Positions 44,116-51,630 of a stretch of 54,331 bases of DNA are shown here, piece after piece (position 1 is the stretch's first letter; every line of letters starts with the position of its first letter). The position numbers and the translations under genes were made by a program. Origin of the DNA: Pyrinomonadaceae bacterium. GTDB lineage: Bacteria > Acidobacteriota > Blastocatellia > Pyrinomonadales > Pyrinomonadaceae. The notes below the pieces were generated by a model, which saw only the letters and a program-made list of their open reading frames with translations, was not told the DNA's origin and made no database searches. Location: NCBI GenBank assembly GCA_022843305.1, contig JALHNX010000010.1:1-54331 (forward strand), written 5' to 3'.

Positions 44116-44736
44116 ATGGGATTAGAACTTGTAGAACAGCCGGACCGAAAGAATGAGATAAAAATCGATCTCGAACGCCGCTGTATCTTGTGCGGCGACG
44201 AGGGAGCGACGGGCAATCATTTCTGCCTGCGGTGTTCGGCTGATTCGCTGAATTTGAAAGTGCCGCTGCCGCACGAGTTCCGGAACGATGACGGTTTCGA
44301 CATAGATTTTCTGTTGTCGGCGGAGCTGGCACAGATCGGGAGGCGGCTGATCCGTCATTACGAGGAAGATTTTCACCACCTCGCCGAACTTGAAATAGAT
44401 TATTTCTGGAAGAAGACCGGCGGCGGCGCGGGCGGTAAAAATACGCTCGGGAAATGCAAAAAAGTTTCCGGGACGGAGAAATATTATTCGCAGAAGGATT
44501 TTCTGATCTGGGTCGCCGCCGACAACTGCTATCAATTCAATTATTACCAGTTCACGGCACTTATATTTCACGAGCTTTGCCACGCGCACTCGGTCGCCGG
44601 AAAAACCGAGATCAGAAATCACGATTTCGAAGGTTTCGGCAGGGAAGTCCTGCTTTTCGGCTCCTGGAAATCCGACATCGTGATGATGGATGTTGCCTTT
44701 AAATTGGCTTTTCAACCGAAGCTTTTCAAAAAGTGA
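44116..44736 (+). CDS. Phage-type metallopeptidase with N-terminal zinc ribbon
   Basis: 206 residues from ATG 44116. N-terminal Cys pairs RCILCGDEG and FCLRCSADS; then a putative phage metallopeptidase domain with FTALIFHELCHAHSVAGKTE, the HExxH-type motif being HELCH. The conserved phrase HDFEGFGREVLLFGSW lies downstream. Family function is unproven; commonly located in early phage operons. Confidence 0.75.
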   Translation: MGLELVEQPDRKNEIKIDLERRCILCGDEGATGNHFCLRCSADSLNLKVPLPHEFRNDDGFDIDFLLSAELAQIGRRLIRHYEEDFHHLAELEIDYFWKKTGGGAGGKNTLGKCKKVSGTEKYYSQKDFLIWVAADNCYQFNYYQFTALIFHELCHAHSVAGKTEIRNHDFEGFGREVLLFGSWKSDIVMMDVAFKLAFQPKLFKK

Positions 44737-45194
44737 ATAAGAACAAATCCAAAAAATTGAAGGCGGTTTACGATAAAGTCCCCGAAGTTAATTGCAAAAA
44801 TCTGTGTGCCGACTTTTGCGGTGCTCTCGGTATGCAGCACGGTGAGTGGCAGGAGATTAAGAAATTCGCCGGAAGCGAACCGAAAATGCATCCCTTGACG
44901 CTGACCTGCGGTTTTCTCGATAAAAATCACAGGTGCGCGGTTTACCGTGTGCGTCCGATGATCTGCCGGATTTGGGGAGCGGTCGAGAACAATAAATGCC
45001 GACACGGCTGTGAGCCGGCGGACGGTCGTTTCTTAACGATTCGCGAAATGCTGAAACTTTTCGCCGAGCTGCGCCGCGTTGCCGGCGAGGAAGTTAAATA
45101 CAATTGTCCGCAAACGCTTTTTGAGAAGGAAAAAAATTTGCGCGCCTCGGGAAAATTCGAGGCGCTGCGAAAACAGATTTTGATCAATCAATGA
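44733..45194 (+). CDS. YkgJ-like Cys-cluster (zinc/iron chelating) protein
   Basis: 153 residues from GTG 44733, overlapping the previous stop. Cys pattern NCKNLCADFCGA ... LTCGFLDKNHRCAVYRVRPM and ICRIWGAVENNKCRHGC matches the YkgJ/CxxCxxCC family, which binds a metal through these residues. Role in phages is unknown. Confidence 0.75.
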   Translation: MNKNKSKKLKAVYDKVPEVNCKNLCADFCGALGMQHGEWQEIKKFAGSEPKMHPLTLTCGFLDKNHRCAVYRVRPMICRIWGAVENNKCRHGCEPADGRFLTIREMLKLFAELRRVAGEEVKYNCPQTLFEKEKNLRASGKFEALRKQILINQ

Positions 45195-45409
45195 CCGATA
45201 AAAAGCAAAATTTAGAAACGAATACGGTTTTCTGCCTGAACTGTCAGGAAATAACCGCCATCGTCGCAGATGAAGGCTATCGCTGTGCGGACTGCGGCGA
45301 GCAGCTCTGCGTCGAATGCGGATGCACCGAAAGCGAGTCTTGTGCCGGGGGCTGCGACTGGGCTGAACCGGGACTTTGCACGGAGTGTGAAAATGAACGA
45401 AGAAAATAA
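45191..45409 (+). CDS. Double zinc-ribbon protein
   Basis: 72 residues with dense Cys pairs: FCLNCQE, RCADCGEQLCVECGCTES, GGCDWAEPGLCTECENERR. Likely two zinc ribbons. ATGA-coupled with the gene before and overlapping the one after. Confidence 0.65.
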   Translation: MTDKKQNLETNTVFCLNCQEITAIVADEGYRCADCGEQLCVECGCTESESCAGGCDWAEPGLCTECENERRK

Positions 45410-45503
45410 ACCGCGGCGCTGCGCCCGGTGCGAAAAATTGATGGATACGAACGAAAGCGGCGTGTATTGCCGTTTCTGTATCGGGAGAAGGGATGCCGTA
45501 TAG
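45393..45503 (+). CDS. Very small zinc-finger protein
   Basis: 36 residues from ATG 45393: RRCARCEKLMDTNESGVYCR and FCIGRR form a single CxxC/CxxC ribbon. Overlaps genes on both sides by 17 and 11 bases. Well supported by the motif. Confidence 0.6.
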   Translation: MNEENKPRRCARCEKLMDTNESGVYCRFCIGRRDAV

Positions 45504-45612
45504 CGTTTCGCAGATGTTCTGCCTGATCGTTTTTGCGACCGTGCTGTTGCTTCATCTCGATGCCTTTCACAATCAAGGGGGAAATTCGGGGATTTATGAC
45601 GGCAAATCCTGA
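45493..45612 (+). CDS. Very small membrane protein
   Basis: 39 residues from ATG 45493: one hydrophobic helix (MFCLIVFATVLLLHLDAF) then a polar tail. GGGAGAAGG ribosome site upstream. Overlaps the zinc-finger and initiator-like genes. Confidence 0.5.
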   Translation: MPYSVSQMFCLIVFATVLLLHLDAFHNQGGNSGIYDGKS

Positions 45613-46177
45613 ACGGGAAAAAACGGACGAGTGCGTAACCGCGTTTCTGACGGCGCAGAACAGCCGTCTTTCGGGCGCGGCGTTCAAGATCGTCTTTGAA
45701 ATTACGATGCGCTGGCGGTTTGCCGAAACGGACGTGGTGAAGATCTCTTACGAGGCATTCGAGGACGAAACCGGTTTGTCGCGCAATACCGTCCGTGCCG
45801 GCATCGCCGAAGCGAAAACGAACCGCTCGATCTTTCAGACGAGGGTTTCGGGCAGATTCGCTTACCGTCCAAATATTGCACCCGTCCAAATATTGCACCG
45901 TCCAAATATTGCACCCGTCCAAAAATCGGACGGTGAGAAACTTTTCGAGCGGTGGGCGGTTCTCTTCCCTTCGCCGGAAGCTTTCGACGAAGGGAAACGC
46001 GGGATCGCCGAACGGATCTTGAAGGTAAAAACCTTTGCCGAATGCGTTCGGGCAGCCGAGGGCTACACCTTGCGGGATTCGGAAACCGCTTTCGAGGAAA
46101 TTTTTAAGACCGCGGAATCGGTCGAGCAGGGAATTATTTTATACGAATTTTTAGAAACTTCGGAGGAAGAAACTTAA
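45596..46177 (+). CDS. Winged-helix initiator-like protein with internal iteron-like DNA repeats
   Basis: 193 residues from ATG 45596. Residues 20-75 resemble phage replication initiator winged helices (LSGAAFKIVFEITMRWRFAE; YEAFEDETGLSRNTVRAGIA). Residues 85-112 are low-complexity (RPNIAPVQILHRPNIAPVQK) because four copies of a 17-nt DNA motif lie there. The rest is helical. The design, a wHTH followed by an internal repeat array, parallels lambda O, where the origin is inside the initiator gene. No helicase loader lies directly beside it. Confidence 0.65.
   Translation: MTANPEREKTDECVTAFLTAQNSRLSGAAFKIVFEITMRWRFAETDVVKISYEAFEDETGLSRNTVRAGIAEAKTNRSIFQTRVSGRFAYRPNIAPVQILHRPNIAPVQKSDGEKLFERWAVLFPSPEAFDEGKRGIAERILKVKTFAECVRAAEGYTLRDSETAFEEIFKTAESVEQGIILYEFLETSEEET
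45865..45935 (+). repeat. Iteron-like repeats CGTCCAAATATTGCACC
   Basis: Copies begin near 45866, 45883, 45899 and 45916 (the last diverges after CGTCCAAA). Spacing 17, 16, 17 puts alternate copies in different codon phases (RPNIAP versus VQILH), so the DNA motif itself is preserved. Candidate origin or protein-binding array. Confidence 0.8.
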
Positions 46178-46420
46178 ATGGGAGACAAACTGGCGGGCAT
46201 CCGCCTTTTCAGGATCAACGCGGATGTGCTCGTGCTGGCGCGAAAAACGCAGCCGACCGCCGAGGTCAAGGAATTTTACGAGCGCGTCGAGCAGATCGAA
46301 GCCGATCAGGTGCAGATCGTTTCGTTATACGACAAGACCGGGCAGGACAGGTTCGAAACCTTCGCCGACATCATCGAGCGGTCGGAGTTCGACCACGGGC
46401 GGCTGCCGGTAATTTTGTGA
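46178..46420 (+). CDS. Unknown small protein
   Basis: 80 residues starting immediately after the previous TAA. Globular, acidic (VLVLARKTQPTAEVKEFYER; IVSLYDKTGQDRFETFADII). No family recognised. Confidence 0.6.
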   Translation: MGDKLAGIRLFRINADVLVLARKTQPTAEVKEFYERVEQIEADQVQIVSLYDKTGQDRFETFADIIERSEFDHGRLPVIL

Positions 46421-46540
46421 GTTTTATGGCATTTTATGGATAATTTTCGCCGGAGTCCTGACCGGCGTGTTCGGAATTTTCGGTTACCTGATATTCGTGA
46501 CCGCGAAAGCCTTTTATTCGCCGTCGCGCGACGACTGAAG
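46421..46540 (+). pseudogene. Possible small membrane protein with apparent frameshift
   Basis: ATG GCA TTT TAT GGA TAA at 46427-46444 gives only MAFYG, but the -1 frame continues with a clear membrane helix: IIFAGVLTGVFGIFGYLIFV, then TAKAFYSPSRDD and a stop just before the repeat array. That frame has no start codon. Joined, the two make a normal small phage membrane protein. Either a one-base indel, frameshifting, or coincidence. Confidence 0.4.
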
Positions 46541-46755
46541 CCGCTATCTGTGAAAGAACCGATATGTTTGAGCGAGCCATGCACGCAGAATGCACCGTAA
46601 AAAAGGAGCGAGCCGTACAAACAGACAGAACCGATTGAATGGAGCGAGCCGAGATATTTGAGAGTCCCAAACACCTTGAGCGAGCCGAGTATTTGGATAG
46701 AACCGATAATCTTGAGCGAGCCGAAAAACAAGACAGGACCGACGAACCTGAGCGA
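46534..46755 (+). repeat. 18-nt repeat array 1
   Basis: At least 11 units of exactly 18 nt begin at 46552 and step to 46732, with a weak unit at 46534 and a partial one at 46750. Units alternate between GAGCGAGCCGA-N7 and GACAGAACCGA-N7 types (36-nt double unit). No indels. On the minus strand each core reads Gly-Ser/Thr/Ala-hydrophobic. The array ends just before the ribosome site of the gene at 46784. Confidence 0.85.
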
Positions 46756-46783
46756 TTTTAATTTTTGAAAGGAGAATTTTTTA

Positions 46784-47689
46784 ATGTCAGAAGCAGCTGC
46801 GGCTTTCGAGCCGATTATGAAATTAACGAACGATTTAAAGGATGCGTCCCGCATTTTGACGCAGACCGAAGCGCGTTTTCTGGTAGATGCCTATTACCAG
46901 ATGCAGCACGACCGAATCCGCGCCGCCAACCAGGTCAAATCAATGAGCCGATCCGGCGAGCCGTGTTCGGTTCTCGACTGGCTTTCCGACCAGACGGCGA
47001 CGCTCGAAAAACAGGTCAACCGCGCGCTGACCGCCTACGCCGAAGCGGATTTCGTCGGGCGTTGGGCGATGAGCATCTGCGGCATCGGCGGCGTTCTGTC
47101 AGCCGGTCTGCTCGCGCACATTGACCTCGAACCGTGGCGGTGTTGGCGCGTCAACAAAATGAAGCCGAAATGCGGCGAAGCCGAGCCGTGCACCGCCCGC
47201 TGCGGACGCGAGCGAATAAATACGGTCGGGCATATCTGGAATTTTGCGGGCGTCGCGCCCGGCGTGAAATGGAACAAGGGCGAAGTCCGACCGTTCAACG
47301 CGAAATTAAAGGTTTTAGTTTGGAAAATCGGACAGAGCTTCGTTAAAGTTTCGAGCAATAAAAACGATTTTTACGGGAAGATCTATCTTCAGCGCAAGCA
47401 ATATGAAACGGCGAAGAACGAAAATGCCGATTATTTGGAACAAGCCGTGCATCAGCTTGAAACGAAAAAATACGGTAAAAACACCGAAGCCTATAAGCAT
47501 TTGAGCGACGGGCGGCTGTCGCCCGGACAGATCCAGCAGCGGGCGGAACGTTACGCCGCGAAATTATTTTTAGCGCATTGGCATGAGGTCGCTTATCGTC
47601 ATCGGTTCGGTGAAATGCCGCCGAATCCGTATCCGATAGCAATTTTGAATCACAGCCATCGTATTGAAGTGCCGAATTACCCGTTTTGA
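46784..47689 (+). CDS. Protein resembling the C-terminal (Transposase_20) part of IS110 transposases
   Basis: 301 residues, ATG 46784 with AAAGGAG upstream. Residues 85-115 (GRWAMSICGIGGVLSAGLLA) and 140-210 (HIWNFAGVAPGVKWNKG ... LKVLVWKIGQSFVKVSSNKN, DFYGKIYLQRKQYE) resemble the HhH-like PF02371 region of IS110 proteins. The N-terminal DEDD RuvC-like domain of true IS110 enzymes is absent, so it cannot be an ordinary transposase; it may be a DNA- or RNA-binding derivative. It is bracketed by 18-nt arrays. Confidence 0.55.
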   Translation: MSEAAAAFEPIMKLTNDLKDASRILTQTEARFLVDAYYQMQHDRIRAANQVKSMSRSGEPCSVLDWLSDQTATLEKQVNRALTAYAEADFVGRWAMSICGIGGVLSAGLLAHIDLEPWRCWRVNKMKPKCGEAEPCTARCGRERINTVGHIWNFAGVAPGVKWNKGEVRPFNAKLKVLVWKIGQSFVKVSSNKNDFYGKIYLQRKQYETAKNENADYLEQAVHQLETKKYGKNTEAYKHLSDGRLSPGQIQQRAERYAAKLFLAHWHEVAYRHRFGEMPPNPYPIAILNHSHRIEVPNYPF

Positions 47690-47719
47690 ACCGGCGGAAT
47701 TGCCGGTTCAAATTAGGGC

Positions 47720-48007
47720 GAGTGAACCGAACAAGCTGAACGAACCGTTCCAAATGAGTGAGCCGAGTATATAGACAGAACCGAGCTGCTGAAGCGAGCC
47801 GATGACGAAGAAAGAACCGCTTTATAGGAGCGAGCCGAAAAGCTCGATAGATTCGATTAAAAGGCGCGAACCTAAGTAGCTGACAGTTACGATCATTGCG
47901 AGTGAGCCGAAAAGTAAGAAAGAACCGGATATGGTGAGCGAACCGAATGTAGTGACAGTTTCAGAGAGTGGAAGTGAGCCGAAAAAGAAGACAGAACCTT
48001 TCCAAAA
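47720..48007 (+). repeat. 18-nt repeat array 2
   Basis: Sixteen consecutive units of exactly 18 nt from 47720 to 48007, same two alternating core types as array 1 (GAGTGAGCCGA and GACAGAACCGA forms), with 7-nt variable linkers and no indels. It follows the IS110-like gene and runs up to 14 bases before the ATG at 48022. In the minus frame Gly-Ser-hydrophobic dominates but one TAA interrupts. Confidence 0.9.
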
Positions 48008-48021
48008 AGAGTGTTTTTTTA

Positions 48022-48222
48022 ATGGATTTATTTGAAGACCAGCTCGCCGAATACCGGCTTTACGATGCGCAGCGTTTGCGTTTCGTTCCAATCGCGCCGG
48101 CGCGATTGACCAATGAAGAACTGCAGGCGGCGAACGATCGCTTCCGGAAAGCGATGTGCGGTCACCTGCAGTGGAAATCCGAAGCTGAATTAAAACCAAG
48201 GAGCTACACGATAAAAAAATGA
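48022..48222 (+). CDS. Small unknown protein
   Basis: 66 residues from ATG 48022, the first codon after array 2. Sequence starts MDLFEDQLAEYRLYDAQRLR and is charged helical. Its leader is the 18-nt array, with no evident ribosome site, so expression may depend on the array RNA. ATGA-coupled to the next gene. Confidence 0.55.
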   Translation: MDLFEDQLAEYRLYDAQRLRFVPIAPARLTNEELQAANDRFRKAMCGHLQWKSEAELKPRSYTIKK

Positions 48223-48590
48223 AAATTAAGGAAAAAATAAAAATTCGTATTTTGGTGTTTTTGTTCGCGCTGGCGTTCGGCGTGATCGTTGCCGACGCGC
48301 AAAAAGGCAATCCGGTTTGCGATGATCCGGCATCGATCGAAGGCTACGTGCTCGATTTTTTCGACCGCCCGCTGCCGAATGTGGTCATGACGCTTGATGC
48401 CGAGTTCGGTGCTGTCCGCACGACGCGCACCAATTCGTTCGGCTTTTATCGCTTCAATGGGCTTGCTCCCTGCGCACTGCACGTCGTCCGCCCGGTCAAC
48501 CCGAAATTCGTGTTCGAGATGGATCGCTATTATTTCTGGGCGGACTCGAACGCCAGTCACGTCTGGTATTTTTACGTTTTCAATTTTTAA
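48219..48590 (+). CDS. Secreted CarboxypepD_reg-like (Ig-fold) protein
   Basis: 123 residues. Signal peptide KIRILVFLFALAFGVIVADA, then one carboxypeptidase-regulatory-like domain: SIEGYVLDFFDRPLPNVVMT, TRTNSFGFYRFNGLAPCALH. Such domains are cell-surface beta-sandwiches in Acidobacteriota and Bacteroidota envelope proteins. In a phage early operon it could modify the host surface. Confidence 0.75.
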   Translation: MKIKEKIKIRILVFLFALAFGVIVADAQKGNPVCDDPASIEGYVLDFFDRPLPNVVMTLDAEFGAVRTTRTNSFGFYRFNGLAPCALHVVRPVNPKFVFEMDRYYFWADSNASHVWYFYVFNF

Positions 48591-48599
48591 GCTGTTTGT

Positions 48600-49559
48600 A
48601 TGAGCAGAAAAACCGGTTTTGAAATGATGGACGAAATGACGACGGACGACGTGCGCGAGCTGATGCGCGTCAACTGGCTGGCGAAAGCCGACCGCAAGAA
48701 AAAGGAATTCTGCTACCGCATCAAGGATATTCTGCTGAAAAAATATTCCGTGTTCGACGGCTACGACCTGCAGGAATTCACCCGACCGTGCTGGATAGAT
48801 GAGGAAGTCGGTCCGTGGGACGATTTATATTACGCCGGCGAAACCTATTCATGGCACGAGCATATTCTCGAACGCCGCCTGATTCTCGACGCGGTGTTTC
48901 ACCGACCGACCGAGCATTTTCGCTATTCGGACATAAAAGATCATGCCAAGCAGTCGGCGGGCTTCGAAGAGATGCTCGCCCTCTGCCGCGAGCAAAAAAT
49001 CGAGGGCACTCAGGAACCGCCGGAAGATTTCCAAAATGCGGCGGGCATCCGCGCGCTGCGCCGCCTGGTTCATAAATTCAAAAATGTTTTGCGGCAGGAA
49101 ATTCCGAAGCCGCCGCGCCCGAAATATCCTTTTCTGAAGGTCAGGCGTTATTCCTATTCCGGTGAGTTCAATAACTTTCACATTCGTGTGCCTTCATCGG
49201 TTGCGGTCTGTTCGGGATGCGGCGCGAAGCTCGTGACGGAAATTTCAAACTGGCATCTGCTCAAGATCAAACTCGGAATTTTTCAGGAAGTTCGCCGGGT
49301 ATTCTGCGATTCGCATTTTAATTACGGGCAGGGCGGCTGGCTGAAGCCCGAATGCCGGGAAAGCCTCAGCCAGACAAGATACGAATGGCGATCCTACGGC
49401 AGGGAACCGGGCTATCAGACGGAAAAACGAATCGTTTCGGAATGGACACTTGAGTTTTTCACCGAACACCTTGAGGAATTTACGGAAGAACTCGGGCTTG
49501 CCGAATGGTTTGAAAAGAACGCGCACGAGTTTGCGGAGGTAAAGGTCGAAGTAATATGA
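48600..49559 (+). CDS. Unknown 319-residue protein with a CxxC site
   Basis: Helical, charged N-terminal half, then a middle with SVAVCSGCGAKLVTEISNWH and a later FCDSH that could complete a zinc site, and an acidic C-terminal helix. No family recognised. ATGA-coupled to the next small zinc protein. Confidence 0.65.
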   Translation: MSRKTGFEMMDEMTTDDVRELMRVNWLAKADRKKKEFCYRIKDILLKKYSVFDGYDLQEFTRPCWIDEEVGPWDDLYYAGETYSWHEHILERRLILDAVFHRPTEHFRYSDIKDHAKQSAGFEEMLALCREQKIEGTQEPPEDFQNAAGIRALRRLVHKFKNVLRQEIPKPPRPKYPFLKVRRYSYSGEFNNFHIRVPSSVAVCSGCGAKLVTEISNWHLLKIKLGIFQEVRRVFCDSHFNYGQGGWLKPECRESLSQTRYEWRSYGREPGYQTEKRIVSEWTLEFFTEHLEEFTEELGLAEWFEKNAHEFAEVKVEVI

Positions 49560-49717
49560 ATTGCCGCGAATTATGCGAGCTTCTGCATCACGATTATGAT
49601 GACGCGCCGGACGGCGGCTATTTATGCACCGAATGCGGAGATTTTATCTGGCATCTGCCGGACGATGACGACGACGAAATGAAAACGGATACGCTTTTAC
49701 GATTTGAAGGACTTTGA
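49556..49717 (+). CDS. Small acidic zinc-finger-like protein
   Basis: 53 residues from ATG 49556 overlapping the previous stop. LCELLHHDYDD and YLCTECGDFIWHLPDDDDDE give a Cys/His metal site and an acidic run. Function unknown. Confidence 0.6.
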   Translation: MNCRELCELLHHDYDDAPDGGYLCTECGDFIWHLPDDDDDEMKTDTLLRFEGL

Positions 49718-49791
49718 ATTGTCCGAAGTATAGGAAAGCGTTCGGGCGCAAGTTTTACAGAGAAAAAGTTTTTAGGAGTGAATACGAAAAT

Positions 49792-50091
49792 ATGATCAAA
49801 GAAAAACAATTAAAACCAAGTGATTTTTCGGAAACATTTCCATTCGACAGTATTTTCCAAAAATCTGAACCTGAAACAATTATCAAAAATTGTTTAATTA
49901 TCTTGAAGAGAACAGGTGATATTTGGCGCGATTTAAGTTGGGAAGAATACGAAACCGAACGCCGCAAGGACGGTAATTTTTCCTACGCTGAAAAAGCCTA
50001 TTTCAGCGAAATTATCGATTACATTCACCCCGAACGAATCGGAATAATTTCGCCGAAATATAAGCGAATTTGGAAAGGAGAAAATTTATAA
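49792..50091 (+). CDS. Unknown AT-rich protein
   Basis: 99 residues from ATG 49792, with TTTAGGAGTG upstream; a TTG at 49714 would extend it but is less likely. Globular, charged (TIIKNCLIILKRTGDIWRDL; EKAYFSEIIDYIHPERIGII). No family recognised. Confidence 0.55.
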   Translation: MIKEKQLKPSDFSETFPFDSIFQKSEPETIIKNCLIILKRTGDIWRDLSWEEYETERRKDGNFSYAEKAYFSEIIDYIHPERIGIISPKYKRIWKGENL

Positions 50092-50134
50092 AAATAACAA
50101 TTGAAAACGATAAAACCAAGGAGCCTTCTTAATT

Positions 50135-50317
50135 ATGAACAAGCTTTTAGTTCAACTCAGGCAAATCGGTAAAAAGGTTTCGCCGCTTAAAAAGGAAATT
50201 GACGAAAGAAATAAAAAGATCGAGGCTGCCATTGAGAAACTTTCTTTTACGTCGGGAATTCCAAAAGAAATCATTCGAATTCAATTTAACGCGATTACAA
50301 AACAGTATGAAAAATGA
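50135..50317 (+). CDS. Small basic helical protein
   Basis: 60 residues, ATG 50135 with CCAAGGAG upstream. Lys-rich coiled region (VSPLKKEIDERNKKIEAAIE). Overlaps the next start by 11 bases. Confidence 0.55.
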   Translation: MNKLLVQLRQIGKKVSPLKKEIDERNKKIEAAIEKLSFTSGIPKEIIRIQFNAITKQYEK

Positions 50318-50645
50318 AATAGAAATCGGCTCAAAAATTAGCTTCGATCTGCGTGAATTTGAATATGACGAAGATAAATTTCCGAATGGGATTGACGCGG
50401 ATTACACCATTAAAGCATATGACGGCAGATACGCGATTGCGACCAAACCTTGCCCGGAACACGAAACCGTCTGGTATTCGATCATTGATTTTGAAGAGGG
50501 AATCAGAGGGCAAAACAACCTTGTATTCAATATGTATGATTACACCGAACAGGAAGATATTGACAAATGTTTAGCCGATCTGCAGAGCGGGAAAATAGAA
50601 ATTAGCCGGCGAAATCGCGTGAATCTTTCGACTTTCGAAGGTTAA
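50307..50645 (+). CDS. Unknown acidic protein
   Basis: 112 residues from ATG 50307. Acidic, beta-rich composition (DGRYAIATKPCPEHETVWYS). No family recognised. Phage-accessory position. Confidence 0.55.
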   Translation: MKNEIEIGSKISFDLREFEYDEDKFPNGIDADYTIKAYDGRYAIATKPCPEHETVWYSIIDFEEGIRGQNNLVFNMYDYTEQEDIDKCLADLQSGKIEISRRNRVNLSTFEG

Positions 50646-50664
50646 GAAATTTAGGAAAAAGATT

Positions 50665-51123
50665 ATGAAGCCTGAAAACGATCTGATTAATATGCTGAAG
50701 GTTTCCGACCGCCAACTCGGTATCATCCGCGAGGCTCTGGAACTCTATGACCGTCTTTTGATGGGGCAGATTGACAGCGAGCTGCGGTCGCTTTTCGCGT
50801 TCAAAAAAGATTTCGACCGGGAAAAGCTTCAGAGTTTATGCCGCGAAATAAAATCACTGATCTTTCCCGAACTTCGATGGAACGAATATTACGGTGTCGG
50901 CTGGGACGATACTCTGCGTCAGCAGAATTCGCAGATCGCCTACGAGATGGAAGCGATGATCCGCCACAGCTTGTGGAAACGGCGGCAAGTCGAAGGCAAA
51001 AAAGAAAGCTACACGACCAGCGCGTATTTGCCGCTGCATTATTCCGATCAACCGTTTATTAAATTGGAAAAGGAAGAGCCGCCTTTCACCCCCGAGAAAA
51101 GCGGCTCTCCTGAAACCAAATAA
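50665..51123 (+). CDS. Unknown phage protein
   Basis: 152 residues, start after TTTAGGAAAAAGATT. Helical N-terminus (QLGIIREALELYDRLLMGQI) and a conserved-looking middle (NEYYGVGWDDTLRQQNSQIA, YEMEAMIRHSLWKRR); this phrase type is familiar from hypothetical proteins of unrelated phages. Near its end GAGCCGC/GCGGCTC form a hairpin within the coding sequence. Confidence 0.65.
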   Translation: MKPENDLINMLKVSDRQLGIIREALELYDRLLMGQIDSELRSLFAFKKDFDREKLQSLCREIKSLIFPELRWNEYYGVGWDDTLRQQNSQIAYEMEAMIRHSLWKRRQVEGKKESYTTSAYLPLHYSDQPFIKLEKEEPPFTPEKSGSPETK

Positions 51124-51199
51124 AAACGGAAGTCTCTATTTTGGTTAAAGGAATAATAAAGCAAAACGTTTTTTTGTCAAATAGATACGGATTTTGAAT

Positions 51200-51553
51200 A
51201 TGAATAATACCGAGAACGAAAATCGTCATTTTATCGAGTTTTTACTGACCGAGATCAAGCTCGACACGTTCAGCAATAATCAAATCGCTAACGTCGACTT
51301 CGACCTCGTCGATCGAGGCGAAAACGACCGCGTGAGACATCCGCGAACTTTATATTTCAAATGCGATGCCGCGAAAGTTCAGGATAAATCGATCAATACG
51401 GTCTGGAAGATCGAGTTTCAGATTTTCGATTACGGGATCGTTTTTGCCGATAAAACCTTGATCGAAAAATTCGGCATCGTTTCCGGATATTTTACGCAGT
51501 CTTTCGAGATCGCGGCGCGGCTCGGAAAGCGCGCTTCACCTGGTAAAAAATAA
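51200..51553 (+). CDS. Unknown protein
   Basis: 117 residues from ATG 51200. Beta-rich centre (RTLYFKCDAAKVQDKSINTV, WKIEFQIFDYGIVFADKTLI). No family recognised. Followed by a CGCGTT-AG-AACGCG palindrome at 51556-51569. Confidence 0.55.
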   Translation: MNNTENENRHFIEFLLTEIKLDTFSNNQIANVDFDLVDRGENDRVRHPRTLYFKCDAAKVQDKSINTVWKIEFQIFDYGIVFADKTLIEKFGIVSGYFTQSFEIAARLGKRASPGKK

Positions 51554-51630
51554 AACGCGTTAGAACGCGACCGGTTTTAGTTTAGAAAAATTTCCGCAAT
51601 TTCGGCGGCGCGCTATTTTTGTCTTTAAAT

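Noticed and set aside
46306-46854. Minus-strand open frame of 182 codons through array 1 as a normal gene
   Set aside because: Both ends run into the coding sequences of plus-strand genes, and no ribosome site or sensible start was found. The repeat pattern itself is reported as a finding.
46784-47689. Active IS110 insertion sequence
   Set aside because: The N-terminal DEDD catalytic domain is missing and no element ends or core duplication could be identified.
46534-48007. CRISPR array
   Set aside because: Unit is 18 nt with an 11-nt core and 7-nt linkers, cores alternate between two types, and no cas genes are present. Far outside CRISPR repeat and spacer sizes.
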